NCBI GenBank assembly: GCA_018648655.1
Contig: JABGQV010000094.1
Span: 1 to 40,256 of the forward strand
Origin: Anaerolineae bacterium
Lineage (GTDB): Bacteria > Chloroflexota > Anaerolineae > Anaerolineales > Villigracilaceae
Length of the DNA stretch: 40,256 nucleotides
Direction: 5' to 3'
Made by a program: the position numbers and the translations under genes. This document shows positions 6,939-14,616 of this stretch, piece after piece; position 1 is the first letter of the stretch, and each line of letters begins with the position of its first letter. A model generated the notes under the pieces. That model searched no databases, was not told the origin of the DNA, and worked only from the letters and a program-made list of their open reading frames with translations.

Positions 6939-7793
6939 ATGAACACAGATAAAAAACTTTGGGTAAATGGAGAATTAGCGCCTCATGATAGCGCGCTTCT
7001 CAATCCTAGAGATCGCGGCTTCACATTAGGGGATGGGATATTTGAAACGATCCGCGTTCGGCAGGGAGAGATTATTCGCATCGAGCAACATCTTGCTCGG
7101 CTGAGAAAGGGCGCTAAGACGATTGGCTTATCTTTGCCTTGGACAGATTCTGAGATTCAGCAAGCCATTCAAGAGACCCTCCTTGCAAATCAATTAAAAA
7201 ACGCTTATCTGCGTTTAACGCTTAGTCGGGGTGTGCCTACTCAACGTGGATTATTGCCTGATGAGAAAAATAGTAGACCCTCATTCATAATTCAGGCTGA
7301 GAGTTTTATGGGCTATCCAAAAGAACTATATCAACGCGGGATGCATGCCGTGACCAGCTCGATTCGTCGCAATGAATATTCTCCTTTGGCGAATATTAAA
7401 TCGCTGAATTATTTAGACAATATCCTTGCGCGCCGTGAAGCAGAAAAAAAGGGCGCGGATGAAGCTATATTGCTGAATACGCGCGGAAATATCGCCTGCG
7501 CCAGCGTTGCGAATATATTTTTCGTCAAAGGCAAAACTTTGCTTACCCCTCCATTCAGTGAAGGGGCATTGCCCGGAACGGTGCGTGAATATCTGATAAA
7601 TCAAATTGCGCCACAATATGGATACGATATTATTGAACGGGTGATTGCGCACGAAGAACTTACCGAAATGGATGAATCCTTTTTGACCAATGCGCTTATG
7701 GGCGTTATGCCCTTGGTAAGTATTGATGGAAAAACTTTTGGAGAGGGAAAAGTTGAGGAGATAACACTGGCATTAGGTGCTCTAAATCTATAA
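6939..7793 (+). CDS. pabC: Aminodeoxychorismate lyase (class IV aminotransferase fold)
   Basis: This 284-residue PLP enzyme of fold type IV has RGFTLGDGIFETIRV (26-40), the PLP-binding Lys154 in NIKSLNYLDN, and the cofactor-phosphate loop region (SVANIFFVKGKTLLTPP and GALPGTVRE). It cleaves 4-amino-4-deoxychorismate to p-aminobenzoate and pyruvate. By sequence alone the family overlaps branched-chain and D-amino-acid aminotransferases. Its place 11 bp after the PabA-PabB fusion decides for PabC. It is the second gene of a two-gene operon and ends at a strong terminator. Confidence 0.88.
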   Translation: MNTDKKLWVNGELAPHDSALLNPRDRGFTLGDGIFETIRVRQGEIIRIEQHLARLRKGAKTIGLSLPWTDSEIQQAIQETLLANQLKNAYLRLTLSRGVPTQRGLLPDEKNSRPSFIIQAESFMGYPKELYQRGMHAVTSSIRRNEYSPLANIKSLNYLDNILARREAEKKGADEAILLNTRGNIACASVANIFFVKGKTLLTPPFSEGALPGTVREYLINQIAPQYGYDIIERVIAHEELTEMDESFLTNALMGVMPLVSIDGKTFGEGKVEEITLALGALNL

Positions 7794-7816
7794 GTAGAAA
7801 ATAAATATTCAAATGC

Positions 7817-7858
7817 AAAAGCATCCGAAGTGCTACGAAAAACTTCGGATGCTTTTTT
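7817..7858 (+). terminator. Terminator of the pab operon
   Basis: The 15-bp perfect stem AAAAGCATCCGAAGT (7817-7831) with ACTTCGGATGCTTTT (7842-7856) ends in a T-run reaching 7858. Confidence 0.93.
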
Positions 7859-7924
7859 GATTCTTGCAACTTTTTCCTAAAAACCCTGTACTGATATATA
7901 GAACACAAAAAATAGGAGAAAAAT

Positions 7925-8443
7925 ATGGCAGACGTACAAATGATTTTCGGAATCTTATTACTTTTAGGCATCGCCTTCCCAGGGATGTTGACCGCGTGGT
8001 GGTTACTCTTTCCTGCAACAGTAGAACGCGCCCAATACCGTCTCGATGAAAGCCCGTGGAAATCTTTCTGGATGGGATTTGGGATGCTCATCATTCTTTC
8101 TGTCCCGACAGGGATTTTGCTCTCAGCAGGTGGTGGTGTTGGTCAATTCCTTGGCTGGACGCTGGTCGCCGCGACCCTCACTGTGAGCGGAATTGGTGCA
8201 GCCGGCATCGCCGCAAAAATGGGCGACTTGCTCGCAAAACGCTCTGACGGACTCTCTCCCGCATCTGCTTTTGTGCGGGGCGCAGTTGCGCTTGAGTTAG
8301 CGGCAGTATTTCCCCTTGTGGGCTGGTTTATCGTCATCCCGCTAGCAATTCTTGCCTCGCTTGGTGCAACAGCCTTCGCGATTTTGCGCTGGATGCCGAA
8401 GAAGAAAGCTGACAAGAGTGAAACTCTCAACGCTGTTTCCTAA
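7925..8443 (+). CDS. Conserved membrane protein of unknown function, 172 residues
   Basis: I do not recognise the family. The sequence shows about four hydrophobic segments: 8-28 (FGILLLLGIAFPGMLTAWWLL), 49-69, 78-97, and a long one at 121-154. A short cytosolic-looking loop (KMGDLLAKRSDGLSPAS) lies between, and the C-terminal tail is basic (RWMPKKKADK). An AGGAG 7 nt before the ATG supports the start. It is the first gene of a four-gene run with DUF1800, another membrane protein and DUF1501, and lies 11 bp before the DUF1800 start. Its context suggests that it anchors or exports that system, but nothing in the sequence proves this. Confidence 0.65.
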   Translation: MADVQMIFGILLLLGIAFPGMLTAWWLLFPATVERAQYRLDESPWKSFWMGFGMLIILSVPTGILLSAGGGVGQFLGWTLVAATLTVSGIGAAGIAAKMGDLLAKRSDGLSPASAFVRGAVALELAAVFPLVGWFIVIPLAILASLGATAFAILRWMPKKKADKSETLNAVS

Positions 8444-8454
8444 TCCCTAACTCC

Positions 8455-9957
8455 ATGAATATAACCCGTCGTGATTTCCTGAAATTAGCCAGCCTTGTTG
8501 CTGGTAGCGCCGCCCTTTCCTCTTGCGCACCCGTCTACGAAAATCTCGCAAGACTCGATTTCCTTCCCCTTGAGGGGGAAGGGCTAGGGATGGGGGTAAA
8601 CTTGCAAGACTTCGCCCTCGTCAACCGCCTCACCTTCGGCGCGGGGCACGAAGATTTAACGCGTGTTGCCCAAATCGGAATCGATGCTTGGGTGCAGGAA
8701 CAAGTTGAATTCGAGTCCGTTTCGGATGAAAGGTGTGACCTCCGCTTGCGCCAATTTGATACTCTTGACCTATCCGCAAATGACCTCTTCGATCTCAGCG
8801 ATAAAATTTTTGACGACCAAGATAAACTCAAAATCCCCAATGAATTACGGCACGCTACCCTCACGCGTCAAGTTTATTCTCGCCGCCAGGTTTATGAGCG
8901 CATGGTCGAATTTTGGAGTGATCATTTCAATATCAGCACAGAAAAAGGTGATTGTTTTTATCTGAAAACTGTGGACGACCGCGAAGTTATTCGCCCTCAT
9001 TCGCTTGGGTTTTTCGGTGATCTTCTCTGGGCTTCGGCGCATTCACCCGCCATGCTCGTTTATCTTGATAACCAATCTAACCTTAAGGATGCGCCCAACG
9101 AAAATTATGCCCGCGAGGTCATGGAGTTGCACACGCTTGGCGTGGATGGCGGCTACACTCAGCAGGATGTGATGGAGTTGGCGCGCTGTCTGACGGGCTG
9201 GGGAATGAAAGAGCATTTTTGGCGCGGTGATTTTGAATTTGATGCAGATAATCATGATGCCTCTGCAAAAAAAGTCTTAGGGATGAATATCCCCGCGGGT
9301 GGGTTGGAGGAAGCCGAGCGTGTCATCCTTAATTTGGGCTTGCACACTTCGACCGCGACATTCGTTGCCCGTAAACTTTGTCGCCGTTTCATTGCCGATG
9401 AGCCGCCTGCCGCATTAGTCAGCCTCGTGGCTGAAAAATTCACCACCACCAACGGCGATTTACGTGCTGTGATGCAAACTTTATTCACTGAGGGTATTCC
9501 CCATATTCAGCCCAAATTCAAACGCCCTGTAGATTTTATCGTCTCAGCGTTGCGTCAACTGAATGCCCGCACCGATGGTGGTGCGCCCCTCCAAAAATAT
9601 CTCGGCAGAATGGGTCAACGCTACTTTGCTTGGCCTACTCCCGATGGCTATCCAGACACATCTGCCCCGTGGATGAGTAATCTTATGCCTCGCTGGCAAT
9701 TTGCAATGGCTTTGGTGCAAAATGAAATTCAAGGCACAAAAATAGACGTTGAGCATCTTTTAGAGATGAGCGGTGCAACAGAAATTGAGCCTTTTATTAA
9801 ATGGATAAGTGCGTTGCTCTTGGGGGCATCTCTGCCCGATGAAGAATGTAAAAGCATGGCGTCTGCACTTCGCTCCGCTTGCGCAGGCGATGAAATTTCT
9901 ACCGCTCGTGTTGTCATAGCTGGTTTATTGGCTTCGCCTGCATATCAGTGGAAATAA
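8455..9957 (+). CDS. DUF1800 family protein with Tat/lipoprotein-type leader
   Basis: This is a 500-residue DUF1800 protein. The leader MNITRRDFLKLASLVAGSAA has the twin-arginine motif and is followed by a lipobox-like LSSC, so export by Tat and lipid anchoring are likely. DUF1800 landmarks include LVNRLTFGAG, RRQVYERMVEFWSDHFN, ENYAREVMELHTLGVDGGYTQQDV and ELARCLTGWG. In many bacteria this family is found next to DUF1501; the function is not established. Residues 38-46 (PLEGEGLGM) come from a G/C-rich palindromic repeat between the leader and the domain, which is unusual. No Shine-Dalgarno is visible 5' of the ATG, only 11 bp after the previous stop, so translation is probably coupled. Confidence 0.88.
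   Translation: MNITRRDFLKLASLVAGSAALSSCAPVYENLARLDFLPLEGEGLGMGVNLQDFALVNRLTFGAGHEDLTRVAQIGIDAWVQEQVEFESVSDERCDLRLRQFDTLDLSANDLFDLSDKIFDDQDKLKIPNELRHATLTRQVYSRRQVYERMVEFWSDHFNISTEKGDCFYLKTVDDREVIRPHSLGFFGDLLWASAHSPAMLVYLDNQSNLKDAPNENYAREVMELHTLGVDGGYTQQDVMELARCLTGWGMKEHFWRGDFEFDADNHDASAKKVLGMNIPAGGLEEAERVILNLGLHTSTATFVARKLCRRFIADEPPAALVSLVAEKFTTTNGDLRAVMQTLFTEGIPHIQPKFKRPVDFIVSALRQLNARTDGGAPLQKYLGRMGQRYFAWPTPDGYPDTSAPWMSNLMPRWQFAMALVQNEIQGTKIDVEHLLEMSGATEIEPFIKWISALLLGASLPDEECKSMASALRSACAGDEISTARVVIAGLLASPAYQWK
8562..8597 (+). repeat. REP-like palindromic repeat inside the DUF1800 gene
   Basis: CCTTCCCC (8562-8569) pairs with GGGGAAGG (8575-8582) around a 5-nt loop, followed by CTAGGGATGGGGGT. 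Its base use is unlike its surroundings. It encodes the PLEGEGLGMGV stretch between signal peptide and domain. The same peptide style is known from dispersed palindromic repeats translated in other genomes. Confidence 0.6.
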
Positions 9958-9960
9958 ATC

Positions 9961-10722
9961 ATGACCGCACAGGAAATCACCCTTATTCTTCTTGGTCTGG
10001 TTAGTATTCCAACTATTATGGCACTTTATTGGATATTCAAAGAGTCGACAGAGAAATCTTGCCTTTCAAGTGGAATGCTATGGGCAATTATCCTGACTTA
10101 TGCTGGTATATCCTTCCTTGCTCTAAGAGCAGAGTCGCGATTTTTCTCAGCGCTATTCGTTGCGTATCCGCTTTTTCTAGTAACTGTCTTTCGGGAGCGT
10201 ATTCGCAAGTCACGATTATTTTCATCGCGTTTTGGGGTTTTTTGGATTACTTTCCTCTTTCTCTGGTTTGAAGAAATTTTCGTTATTCTGGACCATCAAG
10301 ACCCGGAGATAGCTCATATGATTTTTTACGTTGGTTTTTACGCTGGTCTGGCTTTGGTGGTGCGCTATTTCTATCAGCGCTGGAGCTTCTCTTTTGGTCA
10401 GGTATTTACTGTCGGCGGGATGTTGGGGCTATTGATTGAGCAAGAGTTCCTACTGCCAAAATATTTCTTTCAGGCATTATCTGGCAACAGAGATGCTTTT
10501 ATGGCGCTAATCTTTACTGCGCCCTTTATCTTTATTGTTTACAGTTTATATCTTGCAACACCCTTGCTTATTTTCTATGAAGAGACCAGAGATAAGAAAA
10601 AAGCGACCAAGCGACATATGCTTTTGTTTTATGTGGCGATTGTTATTATGCCTTTGCTGTCGTGGGGAATCTGGGATGGAATTATCACTGGCTTGGGTAT
10701 TGATCTTACTGGTGTAATTTAA
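9961..10722 (+). CDS. Polytopic membrane protein of unknown function, 253 residues
   Basis: I do not recognise the family. Roughly seven hydrophobic segments are visible, for example 5-26 (EITLILLGLVSIPTIMALYW), 37-56, 63-80, 94-112, 119-136, 177-205 and 221-241. Charged loops include RERIRKSR (78-85) and EETRDKKKATKRH (208-220). Several aromatic and acidic residues sit inside membrane segments (FLWFEEIF). The ATG lies 3 bp after the DUF1800 stop and 14 bp before the DUF1501 start, so it is surely co-transcribed with them. A membrane partner or transporter for the DUF1800/DUF1501 pair is possible but unproven. Confidence 0.65.
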   Translation: MTAQEITLILLGLVSIPTIMALYWIFKESTEKSCLSSGMLWAIILTYAGISFLALRAESRFFSALFVAYPLFLVTVFRERIRKSRLFSSRFGVFWITFLFLWFEEIFVILDHQDPEIAHMIFYVGFYAGLALVVRYFYQRWSFSFGQVFTVGGMLGLLIEQEFLLPKYFFQALSGNRDAFMALIFTAPFIFIVYSLYLATPLLIFYEETRDKKKATKRHMLLFYVAIVIMPLLSWGIWDGIITGLGIDLTGVI

Positions 10723-10736
10723 AAGGAATTATAAAA

Positions 10737-11942
10737 ATGAATGAAGAACATATTTCTTATGCTTCTCGAAAACCGATTTTAACCTTCGCTCCTACGAAAA
10801 CAGCTCCGCGCGGTGATACCCTTGTCGTTGTCTTTCTACGCGGTGCAGCGGATGTGCTTAATATGGTTGTCCCGCACGGTGAAGATGAATATTATAAATT
10901 GCGCCCAGCTTTGGGCATTCCGCGCCCAGATGATAATAAAGCCAAAGCCGAAGAGCGAGCGATTGATTTAGATGGCTTCTTCGGATTTCATCCGCTTTTT
11001 AAGCCATTTTTACCCGCGTGGCAAGAAGGGCATCTGGGCATTATCCACGCTTGTGGTGCGCCAGATGATTCTCATTCTCATTTCAAATCACAAGAGTTAA
11101 TGGAACGTGGCGTAGAGAATGAGCATGGTCCCGCCTCGGGCTGGATTGGGCGACATTTGGCTACACTGAACACAAATAACCCATCTCCAATGCGCGCGAT
11201 TGCCTTGGGTGAATTGCCTCAACGCAGTTTGTACGGCTCCACGCCTGTTTCGACATTGCGCTCGATTGCCGATTTCCAATTGCGCGGCAATGAGACCGCC
11301 GTCTTGCAGATGCAGGCTGCGCTTAGCTCGCTTTATAGCGGGAATGATTCTCTCAGCGGTTTAGGACGCGAGACTTTGAGCATTTTAGATACTTTAGAGA
11401 AAATAAAGCCCGCAACACCTAACTCGCAACTTCCCAATTACCCAGATTCTACTTTTGGGCGTGGATTAAGAGAAATCGGATCCATCATTAAAGCTGAGAT
11501 TGGCTTAGAAGTTGCTGCGATTGATCTCGATGGCTGGGATACACATTTTGCGCAAGGTGTGCAGTCTGGGCAGATGCCACGTCTGATGCAAAACCTTGCG
11601 GATGGGCTGGCCGCTTTCCACGCTGAGATGATTGACCACGCAGACAAACTTACAGTGGTCGTGATGACCGAATTCGGCAGACGTGCCTATGAGAATGCCA
11701 GCCTTGGCACCGATCATGGTCACGGTGGGATGATGATGTTGGTCAGTGGCAAGCTCAAATCCACGGGCGTTTTCGGGGAGTGGCCCGGTTTAGCGTCGCA
11801 TCAGCTTTATGGTCCCGGTGATCTCGCCGTCACAACCGATTACCGCGATATCCTCGCTGAAATCTGTATAAAACGTTTAAATAATCCTGCTATAGATAAA
11901 ATTTTTCCAAATTATTCAGTAAATATGCCGGGGTTATTTTAA
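10737..11942 (+). CDS. DUF1501 family protein without a visible signal peptide
   Basis: This 401-residue protein of the DUF1501 family has an alkaline phosphatase/sulfatase-like fold. Visible motifs are LVVVFLRGAADVLNMVVPHG, FGFHPLFKPF, DDSHSHFKSQELMERG, the metal-site region DGWDTHFAQG, and VVVMTEFGRRAYENASLGTDHGHGG. Family members normally carry a Tat leader. This one starts directly with MNEEHISYASRKP behind an AAAGGAA ribosome-binding site and has none, so it may be cytoplasmic or exported with its DUF1800 partner. The stretch ATPNSQLPNYPDS is low in complexity and may be repeat-derived. The pairing with DUF1800 is common; the substrate is unknown. Confidence 0.85.
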   Translation: MNEEHISYASRKPILTFAPTKTAPRGDTLVVVFLRGAADVLNMVVPHGEDEYYKLRPALGIPRPDDNKAKAEERAIDLDGFFGFHPLFKPFLPAWQEGHLGIIHACGAPDDSHSHFKSQELMERGVENEHGPASGWIGRHLATLNTNNPSPMRAIALGELPQRSLYGSTPVSTLRSIADFQLRGNETAVLQMQAALSSLYSGNDSLSGLGRETLSILDTLEKIKPATPNSQLPNYPDSTFGRGLREIGSIIKAEIGLEVAAIDLDGWDTHFAQGVQSGQMPRLMQNLADGLAAFHAEMIDHADKLTVVVMTEFGRRAYENASLGTDHGHGGMMMLVSGKLKSTGVFGEWPGLASHQLYGPGDLAVTTDYRDILAEICIKRLNNPAIDKIFPNYSVNMPGLF

Positions 11943-12038
11943 TAGTGTAATTTGTCTTAATATACGAAGAAAAGCTCCCCTAATTTTAAGAAAATAAGGT
12001 ACAATCGGTTTATCTTATTATTTAAAAGCGGCATAGTT

Positions 12039-12073
12039 TTCCCCTTTTTGACCTTATGAAAAGGGGAATTTTT
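12039..12073 (+). terminator. Terminator-like hairpin in the leader of the permease-UspA gene
   Basis: TTCCCCTTTT (12039-12048) pairs with AAAAGGGGAA (12059-12068), followed by TTTTT (12069-12073). It ends only about 20 nt before the ATG at 12094, so any promoter for that gene must lie upstream of it. A TACAAT box is at 12000-12005. It may serve as terminator for the DUF1501 operon and as attenuator for the permease. Confidence 0.7.
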
Positions 12074-12093
12074 GTGCCAAAGGATATATTTTT

Positions 12094-14487
12094 ATGGGAC
12101 ACGTTTCTCACAAATTAAATAACGCATTTGAAGGGGCTTTGGCGGGTGGTGGTGATCCTGCAACCTCGCCACTTTATGTTTTCGGACCATTTTTGAAATT
12201 GCTTGTTCTTGCTGGCGTATCGCTTACTTTTGGAACATCAATTTGGCTCGTTATCCTCACCGTTGCGGTGGTTTCTGCCATGTACAGACTCGTTATGCAA
12301 TGGGTTACAGACGGAAGCGGTGGTAGCGGATTGAGCGAGGAAGAGTTTGGACCTTGGGCGGCAAAAATTAATGCTGCAATTACCTTTGTTGAATATACAC
12401 TCACCTTTTTGGTTAGTATGGCTGCAATGGTTACATTCATCGCTGATCGTCTTCCACTTTTGAACGAGTATGTAATTTTCAATATTCAATGGCGTACTCT
12501 TGTCGCTATAGCTCTTAGTGTAGTAACGGGCTGGCTCGTTAATCGTGGCCCTAAAATGGCAGCACGAACTTTTGGCCCTGCCACCGCAGGTGTTTTATTG
12601 CTTCTTTGGGCAATGATTTTTGCTACTATTTACAAAGAGGGCTTTCACTTGCCCGATTTTAACTTTGCATCTTTCTCTTCTGAATATATAGGAATTACGC
12701 TTGCCGGCTATGTGCGCATCTTGGCAGTAATGACGGGGATTGAAGTTTTCGCTAATATGGTCGCTGCTTATGATGGTACAAATGAGCAAAAAGGTAAAAA
12801 AGCTTTTAATTCCCTCCTTATCATTATGGGAACAACGGGCGCAACGATGCTTATTGTGGGACCAGCAATTAAAAATATAGCAGACCCGATGAATGAGCAT
12901 GTCTCTGTTTTTACCCAAACAATGGATTATCTTCTTCCTGCACCGCTTCCTATGCTCGGTACGCTAGTTGGTATAGCCGTGCTAATGTCTGCATCAGCAG
13001 CGGCAGCACAAGGCTTGCAAAACCTCTCCCTTGGCCTTTCAGAACGCCGTTATGTACCTCCCATTTTGGGAAAACGTAATGAGTTCCAAGTTGCAGATAA
13101 GCCAGTTACGCTGCAAGTGATTATCGTGGGTATTGTTTTTCTCCTTTTTGGTACGAATGAAGAAACCTACCTTGCTATTTACGCCGCCGGCGTTTTTGTT
13201 CTTCTTAGCATGACAGGCTGGGCTGTTACTAAAAGACTTCTTCGCCAAGTAAAAGAAAAATTTGAGTGGGGGAAAGCCCTGCTTATTTTTGGCACAATTC
13301 TTGCTGCTCTTCTTACAACAGGTGCAACTGCAATTATCTTTGTAGAAAGATTTTTTGAAGGTGCGTGGACGTACTTTATCTTCATCCCTGCACTATATGC
13401 GATGTTTAGCTATACCCGTAAGCGGATGGGTGAACCTTCGGAAGCAATGGACTATTTGGGACGACTCAATGCAACGAATTTGGCTGGTTTTGGGTTTGGA
13501 CAGTTGAATCCTGCCTCGGGCGCGGTGACCGCAGATGCTGCCACTCCCGCTGAACTTCGTTGGGAGCCTGCTCCTATTACCGAGAGTAAATGGCGTCACC
13601 AAGAATTTGAGCTTAGTAAAGTTGTTGTTCTTCTTGATGGCTCAAGTTATGCTGCGCAAGCCCTTCCATGGGTAAAAATGTATTGCCAAAAAACAGGCGC
13701 GCACCTGACCCTTCTCTCTTCTATTAAAAGTAAGCTGGCAGATGAAAATGATGAGTTCGAGAAGAAATTTGCAGAACGCCAAGTTTATCTTGATGGCGTT
13801 CAAAAAGAACTTCAGGATGCTGGAATCAACGTAGATGTTGCTATTCGTTCAGGCTTCATCGCAGATGCTACTCAGTTATTGGTCAATGAAAAGCATATTG
13901 ATATTGTAGTTACCAGCACACGAGGTAAATCTGGCGAGCTTAATTGGGCAAGTAGCGGTGTTTCACAAAAACTTATTCAGAAAATCAGTCAACCTGTATT
14001 TTTAGTGCAGGCAACTGAAGATGGAACCTTTACGCCACCTAAGCTAGGGAAAATTCTTGTTCCTCTTGATGGGTCAATTTTTTCTGAGCGTGTTCTACCC
14101 TACGCTCGTTCTTTAGCACAAGTTTTTGATTCAGAATTGATTTTGCTCTCTGTGCCCGCTGTTCCTGAGCCCGAAGATTATAGTGCGCCTTCTGAACTTA
14201 TTGAAGAGATACGTGGTAAAGCCGAGGCAGAGATGGAAAATTTCCTTGACGCTGTAGCACGCTCCTTACGTGAAAGCAATATCAAAGTTCGTACAATGGT
14301 CAAGGGTACATTACCTGCGCGCACTATTGTTACCGTCGGAAAAGAAGAAAATGTGGATATGATTATGAGCACATCCCGTGGACGTGGCGGCTTAGAACTC
14401 TTTATGGTTGGCAGTAAAGCCCAGCGCATTGTCGAGCAATCTGAGAAAAATGTTTTCATGATTCCCATTCGGGCTAAGTTATCTTAG
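12094..14487 (+). CDS. APC-type permease fused to two UspA domains
   Basis: This is a 797-residue three-part protein. Residues 1-455 are an APC-superfamily transporter with about 12 membrane helices and a conserved N-terminus (FEGALAGGGDPATSPLYVFGPF). Residues about 508-640 and 648-797 are two universal stress protein domains. The second keeps VPLDGS and a G-x9-GS nucleotide-binding pattern (SRGRGGLELFMVGSK). The first has LLDGSSYAAQAL but a degenerate pattern (G-x9-SG). Fused UspA domains probably sense ATP or another nucleotide and gate transport. The substrate (amino acid or cation) cannot be told from sequence. The gene is single, with a leader hairpin and its own terminator. An AAAGGA lies 9 nt before the ATG. 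Confidence 0.87.
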   Translation: MGHVSHKLNNAFEGALAGGGDPATSPLYVFGPFLKLLVLAGVSLTFGTSIWLVILTVAVVSAMYRLVMQWVTDGSGGSGLSEEEFGPWAAKINAAITFVEYTLTFLVSMAAMVTFIADRLPLLNEYVIFNIQWRTLVAIALSVVTGWLVNRGPKMAARTFGPATAGVLLLLWAMIFATIYKEGFHLPDFNFASFSSEYIGITLAGYVRILAVMTGIEVFANMVAAYDGTNEQKGKKAFNSLLIIMGTTGATMLIVGPAIKNIADPMNEHVSVFTQTMDYLLPAPLPMLGTLVGIAVLMSASAAAAQGLQNLSLGLSERRYVPPILGKRNEFQVADKPVTLQVIIVGIVFLLFGTNEETYLAIYAAGVFVLLSMTGWAVTKRLLRQVKEKFEWGKALLIFGTILAALLTTGATAIIFVERFFEGAWTYFIFIPALYAMFSYTRKRMGEPSEAMDYLGRLNATNLAGFGFGQLNPASGAVTADAATPAELRWEPAPITESKWRHQEFELSKVVVLLDGSSYAAQALPWVKMYCQKTGAHLTLLSSIKSKLADENDEFEKKFAERQVYLDGVQKELQDAGINVDVAIRSGFIADATQLLVNEKHIDIVVTSTRGKSGELNWASSGVSQKLIQKISQPVFLVQATEDGTFTPPKLGKILVPLDGSIFSERVLPYARSLAQVFDSELILLSVPAVPEPEDYSAPSELIEEIRGKAEAEMENFLDAVARSLRESNIKVRTMVKGTLPARTIVTVGKEENVDMIMSTSRGRGGLELFMVGSKAQRIVEQSEKNVFMIPIRAKLS

Positions 14488-14507
14488 AGCCTAGTATAGA
14501 AGAAAAT

Positions 14508-14545
14508 AAAGCCACTGAGTATTTAGAAATGCTCAGTGGCTTTTT
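14508..14545 (+). terminator. Terminator of the permease-UspA gene
   Basis: AAAGCCACTGAG (14508-14519) pairs with CTCAGTGGCTTT (14532-14543) and runs into TTTTT. Confidence 0.92.
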
Positions 14546-14567
14546 CTTTTTAAAGCTTAGTCCCTCA

Positions 14568-14576
14568 TGCTATAAT
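14568..14576 (+). promoter_or_regulatory. Extended -10 promoter of the acyl-CoA dehydrogenase gene
   Basis: TGC-TATAAT (14568-14576) is an extended -10 box lacking a clear -35. The leader is about 35 nt and contains GGAGG at 14602-14606. Confidence 0.65.
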
Positions 14577-14616
14577 TGCGCCATCTTAAAAATATGCTAC
14601 CGGAGGAACCAAATAA

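Noticed and set aside
8548-8611. Target-site duplication around the palindromic repeat in the DUF1800 gene
   Set aside because: The two GCAAGACT copies are 56 bp apart. Removing one copy and the element would shift the reading frame, so a simple insertion with duplication does not explain the present frame.
11943-12093. Known riboswitch (for example c-di-AMP type) before the permease-UspA gene
   Set aside because: The leader is too short and none of the conserved sequence blocks is seen.
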